Of a stretch of 64,000 bases of DNA, positions 35,702 through 46,103 are shown in pieces. Position 1 is the stretch's first letter, and every line of letters starts with the position of its first letter. Source of the stretch: Clostridium sp. C105KSO13 (GTDB lineage: Bacteria > Bacillota > Clostridia > Lachnospirales > Lachnospiraceae); NCBI RefSeq assembly GCF_001517425.1, contig NZ_FBWL01000163.1, positions 47,357-111,356 on the forward strand, in the 5' to 3' direction. The notes under the pieces were generated by a model. That model worked only from the letters and a program-made list of their open reading frames with translations, was not told the origin of the DNA and did no database searches. A program made the translations under genes and the position numbers.

Positions 35702-36916
35702 ATGTATAAAATAGCAGTTATTACGATGGGTGTGAGGCTGGATGGGGAGAAGGGGTATACCAGGTTTAGGTATCTCTGTGATTTTCTTACAGAGGCCGGG
35801 TATCAGGTGGATCTGATTACCACCACCTTCCAGCACTGGGAGAAAGCCCAGCGGGATATTGAAAAATTTAAAAAAGACGACTATAAGTTTGGATTGAAAT
35901 TCATCTATGAACCGGGGTATAAGCAAAACGTTGATCTGAAAAGGATTAAAAGCCATCGGATTGCGGCGAAGAACCTGACGGCGCTTCTGGAAAGAGAAGG
36001 AGACTATGACCTGCTGTATGCGGAGATTCCCCCCAATGATGTGGCACTGGCCTGCGGGGAGTTTGCAAAGAAAAAAGGGATTCCCTTTGTGGTGGATGTG
36101 AACGATCTGTGGCCCGAGGCGATGCGGATGGTGCTGGACATTCCTGTTATCAGTTCTCTATTGTTTTATCCCTTGCAGAGGGATGCCGAAAAAGTGTATT
36201 CCATGGTGTCCGGCGTAATTGGTACCTCCGATGAATACAGGGACAGGCCCTTTCAGAATCAGAAAAGGGAAGTGCCAAAAGCCACTGTGTATGTGGGAAA
36301 CGAGCTTGCAGTCTTTGACAGAGGGGCAGAGGAAAATGAGGAGACAGTCGTGAAGCCGGACGGAGAATTCTGGGTGACCTATGCAGGCACCATCGGAACC
36401 AGCTATGATATCCGTACCATGATTTTGGCAGCAGAGGAACTTGCCAAAAGGGGAAGAGCTGACATTAAAATCAAAATTCTCGGGGGCGGTCCTCTTAAAG
36501 ACGAACTGGAGGCTCTTGCACGGGACAAAAACATTAAAAATGCAGAGTTTGTGGGATACGCTCCCTATGATAAAATGGCGGCGTACCTGAAGAAATCGGA
36601 TATTCTTGTGAATTCCTTTGTAAGGAAGGCACCACAGAGTATCGTGACAAAGATAGGAGACTATCTGGCTGCGGGCAAAGCAATGATTAACACCTGTATG
36701 AGTCCGGAGTTCCGCAATAAGGTAGAAAATGACGGGTTTGGTGTGAATATTGAACCAGAGGATACATGTATCCTGGCAGATGCTGTTGAAGATTTATACA
36801 GAAACGAGGATAAGCGTCTGGAGATGGGAAAAAAGGCAAGGAAGATTGCCGAGGAGCAGTTTGACAGGCCTAAATCCTACAGAAAAATAGAACAGCTAAT
36901 CAGGGAACTGCTTTAG
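35702..36916 (+). CDS. Glycosyltransferase, GT-B fold (family 4-like)
   Basis: 404 residues. N-terminal acceptor domain starting IAVITMGVRLDGEKGYTRFRYL; C-terminal donor-binding domain with TYAGTIGTSYDIRTMI, KILGGGPLKDELE, FVGYAPYDKMAAYLKKSDI and an A-K-AMINT region. The usual E-x7-E pair is not conserved, which is unusual for GT4. ATG 35702 is preceded by AAGGAG (35689-35694). Presumably adds the second or a later sugar of the repeat unit; donor not deducible. Confidence 0.85.
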   Translation: MYKIAVITMGVRLDGEKGYTRFRYLCDFLTEAGYQVDLITTTFQHWEKAQRDIEKFKKDDYKFGLKFIYEPGYKQNVDLKRIKSHRIAAKNLTALLEREGDYDLLYAEIPPNDVALACGEFAKKKGIPFVVDVNDLWPEAMRMVLDIPVISSLLFYPLQRDAEKVYSMVSGVIGTSDEYRDRPFQNQKREVPKATVYVGNELAVFDRGAEENEETVVKPDGEFWVTYAGTIGTSYDIRTMILAAEELAKRGRADIKIKILGGGPLKDELEALARDKNIKNAEFVGYAPYDKMAAYLKKSDILVNSFVRKAPQSIVTKIGDYLAAGKAMINTCMSPEFRNKVENDGFGVNIEPEDTCILADAVEDLYRNEDKRLEMGKKARKIAEEQFDRPKSYRKIEQLIRELL

Positions 36917-36968
36917 TTGTTCAAAAAACCAACGGTGGATCGGAATCTCTTGAGAGGTGGGGGCATTC

Positions 36969-38054
36969 ATGAAGAATGAAGAATCTAAGAAGCCTTTTTT
37001 TACAATTGTCATGCCGGCTTACAATGTGGAAAAGTACATAGACAGAGCAATTTCGAGTATACAAAAGCAGACATTTACTGACTGGGAGCTTATCGTGGCG
37101 GAGGACTGTTCACCGGATAAAACCGGACAGACAGCAGAAAAGTATGCAGCGGAAGATTCCCGCATCCGGGTCATCCGGCACGAGACCAATCAAGGGGTGA
37201 GTGCAGCCAGAAATACCGGAACGAAAGCGGCATCCGGGGAGTACATCTGGTATATGGACGCAGATGATTATGTGGATGAGACACTGCTGGAGCAGGTATA
37301 TGCATCCATAGAACGCAGTCCTGCCCAGGTAGTCTTGTTTGGTCACGTAGAGGAGTATTATGACAAAAAAGGTATGCTGCAGTACACCCACTCCATTTGT
37401 CCAAGGGAGCACTATTTTAAGACTGCGAAAGAGCTGCGGCCCCATATCATCGAGCTGGAACAGGAGACACTGTATGGATACCCCTGGAACAAAATATACC
37501 AGCTTTCTCATATACGGGAGCTGAAGCTTGTATATGAGGATGTAAAGCTGATCGAGGATATTGCGTTTAACATTGAGTACTTCATGGACATTGAGACTTT
37601 GAATATTCTGCCGGTTACGCCCTATCATTACGGAAAAAAACTGGAGGAAAACCTGACAAATAAGTTCGTGCCGGACTATTTTACACTGCACAGGCGTAGG
37701 ATAGAGATGCTGTTTGACCAGTTTTCCTACTGGGGGATATGTACGGAACAGGTCAGAAGTATACTGGGAAGCCTCTACGGACGTTATATCCTCTCCGCAT
37801 TGGAGCGCAACTGCAATAAACAGGCAGGCATGAACCATGCCCACCGGTACAAGTGGTGTATAAGGGTGTTTTCCGATGGCCTGTTCAATGAACTGATTCC
37901 TGCGGCCCGGGCGAAGGAAAGCCTATCCCTTCGCATTGCGCTGTTATTTTTTCGCTGGAAAAGGCCAATACTTTGTTTAGTGATGGGCAGAGGGATCTAT
38001 ATTGTGAGAAGATTTATGCCAATGGTGTATTCAAAAGTAAAATCCGGAAGATAG
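36969..38054 (+). CDS. Glycosyltransferase family 2
   Basis: About 361 residues. GT-A fold: FTIVMPAYNVEKYIDRAI, VAEDCSPDKT, N-x-GVSAARNTG and the D-A-D-D metal site (WYMDADDY near residue 95). C-terminal 150 residues are helical and end in a hydrophobic segment (ALLFFRWKRPILCLVMGRGIYIV), so it sits at the membrane. ATG 36969 is preferred over GTG 36957 because GAGGTGG lies 8 bases upstream. Confidence 0.9.
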   Translation: MKNEESKKPFFTIVMPAYNVEKYIDRAISSIQKQTFTDWELIVAEDCSPDKTGQTAEKYAAEDSRIRVIRHETNQGVSAARNTGTKAASGEYIWYMDADDYVDETLLEQVYASIERSPAQVVLFGHVEEYYDKKGMLQYTHSICPREHYFKTAKELRPHIIELEQETLYGYPWNKIYQLSHIRELKLVYEDVKLIEDIAFNIEYFMDIETLNILPVTPYHYGKKLEENLTNKFVPDYFTLHRRRIEMLFDQFSYWGICTEQVRSILGSLYGRYILSALERNCNKQAGMNHAHRYKWCIRVFSDGLFNELIPAARAKESLSLRIALLFFRWKRPILCLVMGRGIYIVRRFMPMVYSKVKSGR

Positions 38055-38073
38055 TGTTTTAATAGGAGGCTCT

Positions 38074-39480
38074 ATGGAAGAAAATAAAAAATTCAAACAG
38101 GTACTGTTTGGTTTTAAAGTATGCTATATGGTTTATTTACTGCTGGCCTTTAACGCATTTGTAAATGGGGCTTCATGGATGAACATAGCCTCTTATGTGA
38201 TTACAATACTGGGAGCAGGAATGATTCTATGGATGCTCTTTCGGTATAAAAGGTACAAAAAGGGATACAATCTGTGGATTTTAGCTGGATTTGCCGCCAG
38301 CTATATTATCAGTGCCGCTGCACATTTTTCTTACGGGGGCGCAGAAAATGTGAAGGGGCTTATATGGCTTGTTTTTCCTCTGGTTTTGCTTTATTTAAGT
38401 GCCTTTGACATGTCAGGTGAAGAAATCCGCCAGGAGATGAAGTGGCTTTCTGCTATTTATATTATCTATTGTACTGTGGTAAATATTATCAGCCTGAGTA
38501 TGGTCTGGTGGGGCCGCAAATATGATTATGTGGATGAGACAGGGTTTGTTCACGCCATTGGCTACCGATGGCAGCGCCTGTGGGGAATCTATGATGATCC
38601 CAATCATGGAGCTACCATCACGGTCATCGCACTGTTTATGCTGCTTTATCTGTTTTCATGCACACGAAAATGGTGGCAGAGGATTGGTCTGCTGCTTCTG
38701 TTTATAATTCACTACTTATATCTGGCGCTGTCAGATTCCAGAACGGGCATTATTATGCTTGCCGCCGGGCTCTTTTTATGGCATTGTCTTCTGGCATGGG
38801 TGGAGAAAAAAAGAAGTGTACGCCCAAAACATGTACTTTTGCTATGTATTGTGGGAGTGTTGGCGGCTGGCACTGCATTTGTCGGAGACGTGGGAGTAAA
38901 AGCCATATATCAGCCCATGGATGCGAAGATTGAAGCAGTTATGAAAGCAAAGAATCCCGCAACAGTCAAGTCTCCCGCAGGAAAAACGAAAACTCAAAAA
39001 CCAGATACCCGGAAAAAAGACCTGCAGCATGATTACAGCAACGGAAGATTAGAAATTTGGAAAAACGGACTGCAGATTGTGGAGAAGTCACCGGTCATTG
39101 GTGTAGGGTTTCGGAATATTGCCGGGTATGCGGCAGAGCATTTTCCTGAGGGGTATCTTGTAAAAAACAGAGGGGGCGTAAAATATGATTCCATGCATAA
39201 CCTGGAGCTGGACATTCTGGTGGGCCAGGGAGCCATTGGAGGCATCCTCTTTCTTCTTCTGCTGATTAACAGCAGTGTGATTCTATTTAAAAGGATGTAT
39301 CAGGTGTCCGGGGAATATAAGACGGAGCCTGTATTTTCCACTGCAGCTTGTGCTGCACTGCTGGCTGCAGGCACATTTTTATCTTTTATATTTTATGTAA
39401 ATGCACCTCAGAACATGTGCTTTTGGCTGCTTCTGGGCTATGCAATGAGACTTTGTCAGATAGGAGCAGAGAATAAATAA
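38074..39480 (+). CDS. O-antigen ligase/polymerase-like membrane protein (Wzy_C family)
   Basis: 468 residues, about eleven membrane segments. The large extracytoplasmic loop (about 290-365) is very basic (KTKTQKPDTRKKD) and leads into NGRLEIWKNGLQIVEKSPVIGVGFRN, the Wzy_C/WaaL signature, with a later HNLELDILVGQGAIGG. Candidate polymerase of the repeat unit. TAGGAGG precedes the ATG. Confidence 0.85.
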   Translation: MEENKKFKQVLFGFKVCYMVYLLLAFNAFVNGASWMNIASYVITILGAGMILWMLFRYKRYKKGYNLWILAGFAASYIISAAAHFSYGGAENVKGLIWLVFPLVLLYLSAFDMSGEEIRQEMKWLSAIYIIYCTVVNIISLSMVWWGRKYDYVDETGFVHAIGYRWQRLWGIYDDPNHGATITVIALFMLLYLFSCTRKWWQRIGLLLLFIIHYLYLALSDSRTGIIMLAAGLFLWHCLLAWVEKKRSVRPKHVLLLCIVGVLAAGTAFVGDVGVKAIYQPMDAKIEAVMKAKNPATVKSPAGKTKTQKPDTRKKDLQHDYSNGRLEIWKNGLQIVEKSPVIGVGFRNIAGYAAEHFPEGYLVKNRGGVKYDSMHNLELDILVGQGAIGGILFLLLLINSSVILFKRMYQVSGEYKTEPVFSTAACAALLAAGTFLSFIFYVNAPQNMCFWLLLGYAMRLCQIGAENK

Positions 39481-40604
39481 TGAAACGAATACTGGTGGGC
39501 TTTATTATGAGCGGAAAAGCCGGGGGAATTGACAGATATCTGCTGAACTTTCTGGAGTCAGTACAGAGTCAGGATGCCCCGGAGAAGGTCAGCATTGATT
39601 TCCTGACAGATGAGATGCATGAAGAACTGAAAACATACCTTGCGCAGAGAAATTGTGAGCTGTATGCCATTGCAGGACTGAAGCGTCCCTTAAAGCAGTT
39701 TCGTCAGGTTTGCGCCATATTAAAGAACAAGAAGTATGACATGGTATATCTCAATGTATCTACTGCTATCGACTGTGTTGCAGCATTTGCCGCAAAATGG
39801 ATGGGGGTTCCCAAAAGGATCATTCACAGCCATTCCAGCGGAAATGACTGCGAAAGCAGTTTACAGAGGGCAGTTTATGATGCGGTGCATAAGGTGTGCA
39901 GGCTATTTTTCTACAAGGCAGGCACCCAATTTTACGGTTGCTCCACAAAGGCAGGAGAGTGGATATTTCCAAAAAGGATCGTGCATTCGAATCGGTTTCA
40001 AGTGATTTACAATGCTGTGGACAGAAGCCGCTTTCAATATAATCCTAAGATAAGAAAAGAAGTGCGCAGTGAGTTGAACATTGAAAATGAAAATCTGTTT
40101 GTTATAGGGCACTTGGGAAACTTCTGTTATGCAAAAAACCAGCCTTTTCTGATTGAGGTGTTTGAACAGATACACAGGCAGGTGAAGGGGGCTGTGCTGC
40201 TCCTTGGAGGAACAGGAGTGGAGCTGAAGGAAGTACAGGTACTGGTGAAAAAAAAGGGACTGGAAGGGGCGGTGCACTTCCTCGGCTGGAGGTCCGACAC
40301 AGACCGATTATATCAGGCTATGGATTTCTTTCTTCTCCCCTCCAGGTTTGAGGGTCTCCCCGTGGTAGGAGTGGAGGCCCAGTGCACAAAACTGCCCTGC
40401 GTGTTCAGCGACTCCGTCACAAAGGAAACAAAAATACAGGATCATAGCTGGTTCTTACCCTTGTCAGACGGCCCGAGGAAATGGGCAGACTTTATCCTAC
40501 AGCATAGAAATTACAGCAGGGAACAGGTAAGGCTGACAGAAGAAGCAAAAAAATACGATCTGGAAAGACAAAAGGAGCAGGCATGCAGAATCATTTACCG
40601 TTAG
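39480..40604 (+). CDS. Glycosyltransferase family 4-like (GT-B)
   Basis: 374 residues. Start RILVGFIMSGKAGGIDRYLLNFL, RIIHSHSSGND, YGCSTKAGEW, then donor domain VIGHLGNFCYAKNQPFLIEVF, LLLGGTGVELKEV, VHFLGWRSDTDRLYQAMDFFLLPSRFEGLPVVGVEAQ, where the E-G-L-P-V-V-G-V-E-A block is the GT4 E-x7-E site. The start codon shares one base with the upstream stop (TAATG). Confidence 0.9.
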   Translation: MKRILVGFIMSGKAGGIDRYLLNFLESVQSQDAPEKVSIDFLTDEMHEELKTYLAQRNCELYAIAGLKRPLKQFRQVCAILKNKKYDMVYLNVSTAIDCVAAFAAKWMGVPKRIIHSHSSGNDCESSLQRAVYDAVHKVCRLFFYKAGTQFYGCSTKAGEWIFPKRIVHSNRFQVIYNAVDRSRFQYNPKIRKEVRSELNIENENLFVIGHLGNFCYAKNQPFLIEVFEQIHRQVKGAVLLLGGTGVELKEVQVLVKKKGLEGAVHFLGWRSDTDRLYQAMDFFLLPSRFEGLPVVGVEAQCTKLPCVFSDSVTKETKIQDHSWFLPLSDGPRKWADFILQHRNYSREQVRLTEEAKKYDLERQKEQACRIIYR

Positions 40605-41608
40605 TGAGTGTTGTTGTGGCGGCGTATAATGTGGAGCGTTATATTGACAGGTGCATAAAGAGTCTGGTGGATCAGACATACCGGAATCTGGAGATACTGC
40701 TGATTGACGACGGTTCCCCCGATAACAGCGGGGATATCTGTGAACGGTATGCGGACCAAGATTCCCGCATTCGTGTCATACATAAGGAAAACGGTGGTTT
40801 GTCCGATGTCAGGAATGTAGGTCTTGCCCAGGCGTCGGGCACTTATCTTATGTATGTGGACGGGGATGATTATGTGTCACCGGACTTTGTAAAAGCAGCC
40901 GTCTCCTGTGCTGAGGAGCATACTGCAGATGTGGTGTTTTTTGATTTTGAAGAAATCGAAGAAGATACGGGGAGACGGGACAGGTGGAGTATGGAAATTC
41001 CCAGGGATACAGTATTGAATGCCAGGCAGCTGCCTAAAGTGCTGACGGTAACCCCCTGTGCCTGGAATAAATTGTACCGTCTGGAATTTTTTCGCAGTAC
41101 CGGGCTAGAGTATCCTTTAAGAAGACATTATGAAGATATGACTATGAGTCCGAGACTGCTGGTAAATGCCGAAAGAGTCGTTTATCTGCAGAGCGAGCCG
41201 CTGTACTATTATATTCTGCGGGAAGGCTCAATTATGCGCAGCAAAGATTTTGAGAAAAGTTACCGGGACAGGAAAGCAGCCATAGAAGATATTTTGTCCT
41301 ATTTTAAAAATCGGGGATTGTATGAAACATTTCGGCAGGAGCTGGAATACCTGGCTTTTGAGCATGCTTTTTTTGTGCCCATAAAAGAAATTGTATTGGA
41401 TAATCCGAAAAGCCCTTACCTGAAGAAGTTCCGGGAGTATGTGCCGGGGTTATTTCCGGAGGCTGCAAAAAACCCCTATGTGAAGGAATGTCTCTCAATG
41501 AAGGACAGGGTAATGCTAACACTGATTATGTGGAAATTATATGGACTCATGCTTTTCTTGTCCAGGGTCCGCAGACAGAAAGATCTAGTTACGAAAAAGT
41601 ATACATAA
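40583..41608 (+). CDS. Glycosyltransferase family 2
   Basis: 341 residues. VSVVVAAYNVERYIDRCIKSL, LIDDGSPDNSGDICERYA, KENGGLSDVRNVGL, MYVDGDDYV (metal site), then TPCAWNKLYRLEFF and a C-terminal helical half with RRHYEDM. Start ATG lies 22 bases inside the previous gene behind AAAGGAG. Similar in build to the gene at 49.6 kb. Confidence 0.92.
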   Translation: MQNHLPLVSVVVAAYNVERYIDRCIKSLVDQTYRNLEILLIDDGSPDNSGDICERYADQDSRIRVIHKENGGLSDVRNVGLAQASGTYLMYVDGDDYVSPDFVKAAVSCAEEHTADVVFFDFEEIEEDTGRRDRWSMEIPRDTVLNARQLPKVLTVTPCAWNKLYRLEFFRSTGLEYPLRRHYEDMTMSPRLLVNAERVVYLQSEPLYYYILREGSIMRSKDFEKSYRDRKAAIEDILSYFKNRGLYETFRQELEYLAFEHAFFVPIKEIVLDNPKSPYLKKFREYVPGLFPEAAKNPYVKECLSMKDRVMLTLIMWKLYGLMLFLSRVRRQKDLVTKKYT

Positions 41609-41620
41609 CGGAGGAAAGTA

Positions 41621-42649
41621 ATGGAAAAGATTTTATCAATAGTAATCCCGTCCTACAATGTGGAAAAGTATTTGGAACAAACGTTGACTTCATTTGAAGA
41701 GCCAGGTATTCTGGAAGATATTGAAGTGCTGATTGTGGATGATGGTTCCCAAGACAGTACGGCGGAGATCGGGAAAAGGTTTGAAAGGCGCTATCCCGAA
41801 ACCTACCGGGTAATCTCCAAGGAAAACGGCGGACACGGTTCCACTATCAATACAGGAATCCGGGAGTGCACGGGAAAATATTTTAAGGTAGTGGACGGTG
41901 ATGACTGGGTAAACACACCGGACTTTCAGCTGCTCGTCGAGAAACTTAAGTCATGTGATGCAGATTATATTGTGACAAATTATTATGAAGTGAATGATCA
42001 GACCGGTGAGAAGACGAAGAAGGAATATCTGGGACTGAAAAAAGATGATCTGGATGAAAACAGATGGGACTTTAAGGACGCTGCAACGATAGCACAGCCG
42101 TCCATGCATGCACTGATTTTCAGAAGCAGTCTTTTGAAAGAGCACCATGTTCATCTGGACGAACACAGTTTTTATGTGGATGTGGAGTATATTTTATATC
42201 CCCTTCCCTTTGTAGAGTCAGTGGTGTATTTTGATCTGGATATTTACATGTACCGTCTTGCATTGGCCACACAGAGTGTCAGTATGCAAGGCTTTAGGAA
42301 GCACATACAGAATCATATAGATGTGATTATGCATCTGACAGAATTTGCCGAGGAATATAAGAAAAATGCTTCTGAAGAAGAAAAGACAAAGGTGGATTTC
42401 ATTGGAAAACGGATTGCGCAGATGGTGGGAGATCAGATTACAATTTTTATGAGCTTTCCGGTGCACGATAAGGAGAACAAAGCCAGGTTCCTAAAGTTTG
42501 ACCGGGAGTTGAAAAGAAAAAGTGAGTGGATATATGAACTGTCCTCAAAAGAGAGCGGGACTCTAAAGCTTTTGAGGAAAGTGAACTTTAAAGGGTATAA
42601 GGCTATAATGAAAATGGGGAAAAAGAGAAACGGCCTCACAGAGGAGTGA
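41621..42649 (+). CDS. Glycosyltransferase family 2
   Basis: 342 residues. LSIVIPSYNVEKYLEQTL, VLIVDDGSQDSTAEI, KENGGHGSTINTGIREC, FKVVDGDDWV. The C-terminal half contains SMHALIFRSSLL and FYVDVEYILYPLPFV, typical of a GT2 subgroup common in Firmicutes capsule loci. GGAGG precedes the ATG by a few bases. Confidence 0.92.
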   Translation: MEKILSIVIPSYNVEKYLEQTLTSFEEPGILEDIEVLIVDDGSQDSTAEIGKRFERRYPETYRVISKENGGHGSTINTGIRECTGKYFKVVDGDDWVNTPDFQLLVEKLKSCDADYIVTNYYEVNDQTGEKTKKEYLGLKKDDLDENRWDFKDAATIAQPSMHALIFRSSLLKEHHVHLDEHSFYVDVEYILYPLPFVESVVYFDLDIYMYRLALATQSVSMQGFRKHIQNHIDVIMHLTEFAEEYKKNASEEEKTKVDFIGKRIAQMVGDQITIFMSFPVHDKENKARFLKFDRELKRKSEWIYELSSKESGTLKLLRKVNFKGYKAIMKMGKKRNGLTEE

Positions 42650-42653
42650 TCAG

Positions 42654-44105
42654 ATGAGGATAAAATCAGTAAGGTTCAATTTTATTATGAATTTCATGCT
42701 CACAGTGTCGCAGTTTCTATTTCCGCTGATTACGTTTCCTTATGTGTCACGTGTGTTGAAGCCTGCGGGGACAGGAAGTGTGGCATTTGCAACCTCTGTG
42801 ATTACTTACTTTACTATGTTTGAAATGCTGGGGGTGCCAACCTATGGCGTCCGTGCATGTGCAAGAGTAAGGGAGGATAAAGAAAAGCTTTCAAAGACAG
42901 TACAGGAACTACTGCTTATCAATGTAGTGCTGATGATATTCTGTTATATTGTATTTGGACTGGCACTGGTATTTGTAAAAGAGTTCCGGGAAGACAGGAT
43001 GCTTCTTCTGATCAGCAGCGTATCCATACTTCTGAACGTAATCGGTGTAAACTGGCTTTACTCGGCGCTGGAACAGTATAGCTACATTACGGCAGCAACC
43101 CTGGCCTTTAAGATGCTGTCGATTGTTCTCATGTTTACTTTTGTGCGCACACCCAAGGATTATGTTATTTACGGCGGTATTACTGTGTTTGCAAGCGCCG
43201 GTTCTTATGTACTGAATTTTATCCGTCTAAGACAATTTGTTTCGTTAAAGCGAACAGGAAATTATGACTTTAAAAGGCATATGAGACCTATTCTTATATT
43301 TTTTGCACTGTCGGTTGCAACAACTGTCTATACAAATCTGGACACCGTAATGCTCAAATTTATGAAGACAAGTACAGATGTGGGATATTATGATGCAGCA
43401 GTGAAAGTTAAAAATATTCTTGTAAGTCTGGTTACTTCCCTTGGAACAGTACTGCTTCCCCGTCTTTCTTTTTATATAGAGAGTGGAAAAACAAAAGAAT
43501 TCAGGGCAATGATAGCGAAAGCTGTCAACTTTGTGCTGCTTTTGTCCTTTCCTTTGACAATATACTTTGCATTCTATGCAAGGGAGAGTATACTTTTATT
43601 ATCCGGAAGTGCATATATGGGATCCGTGCTGCCCATGCGTGTCATTACACCTACGGTCATCATGATTGGACTTTCTAATGTACTCGGCATACAGGTGCTG
43701 GTTCCCACAGGAAAAGAGAATATGGTGGTTATTTCTGTAGCTGTGGGGGCTATAGTGGATCTGGTGCTCAATACAATATATATTCCCAAATACGGAGCAA
43801 CAGGCGCAGCTATCGGAACTCTGGCTGCAGAAATAGTCGTATTAATAATACAGGTTGTTTATTTGCGGAAGATGCTGTGGAAAATGAAAGGAGAATTTCA
43901 TTGGAAGCAGATTGGAGCTGCAGTAATTGTGTCGGCAGCTGTTATCTGGGCGGTCAGAAATTACCTGGCATTTGAGTCCGTGTTCATTACACTGGTGGTA
44001 TCGGCAGTAATCTACTTTGGGGTGTATGGGGCAATATTGATTGCTGTAAAAGAACCATTTGTAATGGATATAGTCAGACCTGTTGTTAACAGGATAAAAA
44101 GATAA
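42654..44105 (+). CDS. Lipid-linked oligosaccharide flippase (Wzx/RfbX family)
   Basis: 483 residues, about 12-14 membrane segments (MATE/MVF fold). N-terminus FNFIMNFMLTVSQFLFPLITFPYVSRVL is characteristic of the PST flippases; YDAAVKVKNILVSLVTSLGTVLLPRLS in the middle supports it. Starts 4 bases after the GT2 gene. First of two flippases in the locus. Confidence 0.92.
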   Translation: MRIKSVRFNFIMNFMLTVSQFLFPLITFPYVSRVLKPAGTGSVAFATSVITYFTMFEMLGVPTYGVRACARVREDKEKLSKTVQELLLINVVLMIFCYIVFGLALVFVKEFREDRMLLLISSVSILLNVIGVNWLYSALEQYSYITAATLAFKMLSIVLMFTFVRTPKDYVIYGGITVFASAGSYVLNFIRLRQFVSLKRTGNYDFKRHMRPILIFFALSVATTVYTNLDTVMLKFMKTSTDVGYYDAAVKVKNILVSLVTSLGTVLLPRLSFYIESGKTKEFRAMIAKAVNFVLLLSFPLTIYFAFYARESILLLSGSAYMGSVLPMRVITPTVIMIGLSNVLGIQVLVPTGKENMVVISVAVGAIVDLVLNTIYIPKYGATGAAIGTLAAEIVVLIIQVVYLRKMLWKMKGEFHWKQIGAAVIVSAAVIWAVRNYLAFESVFITLVVSAVIYFGVYGAILIAVKEPFVMDIVRPVVNRIKR

Positions 44106-44123
44106 AGCGGCAGGAGATAGAGA

Positions 44124-45977
44124 ATGAGACAAGAAAATGACAAGAAACTGAAAAAGTTAATACAGGTAATCTACAGGAATAAACATATATGGCTGGCATT
44201 TATGGCAGCTTTTTTACCTAGATTTATTTTCTTATTTCAGACATATCCACTGTCCATCGGGGGCGATGAGCTGTTTGCAATGGGACCGGCGGCAAAATTG
44301 GCTGGTTATGACTGGAGCGGTGTTATGCAGAACTACCGATACTATGGATATGGATATACTGCTTTACTGATTCCGTTTTTTAAACTCATTCATGAACCAA
44401 TCATTCTATACCGGATGATGGTATTAATGATGATTCTGGCACAGAGCGTTGTAGCGCCTATATCCTATCATTTGATGAGAAAATATCTGCTGGTGGATAA
44501 TGAAAAAATATTATGCATTTCTTCTATCTGCTGTTCTTACCTTGTGTCGGTGAGAGCGGTTTACACTTACCCCGAATTTATCTACATTTTGGTTATGTGG
44601 CTTTTGACCTGGGTATTATTAAAAATGAATCAGACTGTAGATGAGAAAAAAGGAAAAACATTAAATACTTTATTGCTGATTTTGATTTTGTTCTATGCCT
44701 CTACAGTGCATTCAAGGGCAACTGCTCTGTGGATTGCGGCTGCATTTGGAATTATGTATTATGGCTGGGTTTATCGGAAAAAACTGGTTTCAATCCCCAC
44801 CTGCCTTTTTGTGGGATTAGGGGCTATTGTAGTTAGCAAAAAAGGAATAGAAATTGTTTTAAACTATTTTGCAAATGCTACCAGCAGTGGTGTATCAAAT
44901 ACCGGGGTATCTTTCTCTGTTGGATATCTGCTGGAAGATATAAAATCCTGGCCGGCATGGGTGAATATTATTATTGGGCAGTTAAATGAAGCAATAGTTA
45001 TTACAGGGGGACTTGCAGTGTTTGCCGTAACTGGGATTTTGATTCTCTTATGGCAAGGCCTAATAAAGAATAAGCAAGATATGGAAGAACTGCAGGCGAT
45101 GAGCCCCTATGTGGTGGTGGGAAGTGTGTTTCTAGCCGCGATAGTTATTACCATTGCGGGGCAGTCGGTCAGCTGGCTGCCTGGAGTGACAAATGCAATG
45201 CAAAACGGAGGTGATCCAGATGCATACAGAGCACTGACATATTTTCGATATTATGGGGCTTATGCCGGACCTATTCTGATGCTTGGAATTGCATACTTTT
45301 ACCATAAGCGGGAAATGTTTGGAAAGTTGTATCCTGTAGTTTGCATTGTAACAGCTCTGCTGCAGGGATACTGGGTATTGTGTATTTTACCTTATATCAG
45401 CGACTTTAATGGATGCAGCTGGGACTTTGCCCCCTATTCCCTGACAAAAGGATTTACAGATGAAATTCGTCTGAGAACCTATCTTTCCGCCACTCTTGTA
45501 GTTATATTGGTACTTGCATTCAGTTATATTTTGTACAAGAAAAAGAAAATGCATGTTGTTCTTGCCGTGTTGAGTATTATGTTAGTTTATAGCTATTGTT
45601 ATAATGCAGTAAATCATGAAGGATACCGTGGACAGAAAAATTATACTTACGTGGATGACAGTGTTCACATGCTGAAACAGCTGCGGAAAACAGGGGATTT
45701 GCCTGGTACGATTTATGTTGAAGATGCAAGTGTAGAAGGAACAGGACAGCAGACAAAATTTTTATACCAGTTTTGCATGCTGGAAGAGCCGGTTGTTTCC
45801 TCTCTGCCGCCGGAAAACGAAAAAGAGGCTCTTTATCTCTGCCAAAATAAGGACGAGCATCAGGAGCTGGCAGTCCAGGGATATATGTGCGGCAAAATTG
45901 CAGAACATGAGTATATTTATGTGACAGGAGAAGACCTACAGAAAAGGGTACAGGGCAGCGGAATCTCACTGGAATGA
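44124..45977 (+). CDS. GT-C fold membrane glycosyltransferase-like protein
   Basis: 617 residues, about 12 membrane segments. After the first segment comes PLSIGGDELFAMGPAAKLAGYDW, where the acidic pair occupies the position of the catalytic acid of GT39-like (PMT/ArnT) enzymes, followed by YYGYGYTALLIPFFKL. The C-terminal 130 residues are extracytoplasmic. Such enzymes transfer sugars from polyprenyl phosphate carriers. Closely similar N-terminal plan to the much larger protein at 53.0-56.1 kb. Confidence 0.75.
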   Translation: MRQENDKKLKKLIQVIYRNKHIWLAFMAAFLPRFIFLFQTYPLSIGGDELFAMGPAAKLAGYDWSGVMQNYRYYGYGYTALLIPFFKLIHEPIILYRMMVLMMILAQSVVAPISYHLMRKYLLVDNEKILCISSICCSYLVSVRAVYTYPEFIYILVMWLLTWVLLKMNQTVDEKKGKTLNTLLLILILFYASTVHSRATALWIAAAFGIMYYGWVYRKKLVSIPTCLFVGLGAIVVSKKGIEIVLNYFANATSSGVSNTGVSFSVGYLLEDIKSWPAWVNIIIGQLNEAIVITGGLAVFAVTGILILLWQGLIKNKQDMEELQAMSPYVVVGSVFLAAIVITIAGQSVSWLPGVTNAMQNGGDPDAYRALTYFRYYGAYAGPILMLGIAYFYHKREMFGKLYPVVCIVTALLQGYWVLCILPYISDFNGCSWDFAPYSLTKGFTDEIRLRTYLSATLVVILVLAFSYILYKKKKMHVVLAVLSIMLVYSYCYNAVNHEGYRGQKNYTYVDDSVHMLKQLRKTGDLPGTIYVEDASVEGTGQQTKFLYQFCMLEEPVVSSLPPENEKEALYLCQNKDEHQELAVQGYMCGKIAEHEYIYVTGEDLQKRVQGSGISLE

Positions 45978-46030
45978 GATGTTATAAATTCTTTAATTTG
46001 TTAATTATTACAGTAAATTCGACAAAATAA

Positions 46031-46059
46031 TGGCAAAGACACCATAAACATGCTATAAT
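46031..46059 (+). promoter_or_regulatory. Promoter of the second polysaccharide unit
   Basis: Extended -10 TG-C-TATAAT (TATAAT 46054-46059); weak -35 TGGCAA (46031-46036) at 17 bp. Lies in the only sizeable gap (126 bases) between the two polysaccharide gene sets. Confidence 0.65.
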
Positions 46060-46103
46060 TTAAAAAGATTTTTACAAACAGACAGAAAAGCGAGGGGAAG
46101 ACA

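Noticed and set aside
37110..37844. 244-codon minus-strand ORF opposite a GT2 gene
   Set aside because: It mirrors the plus-strand glycosyltransferase, has a Cys/His-rich antisense composition and no ribosome binding site; the plus frame has clear GT2 motifs.
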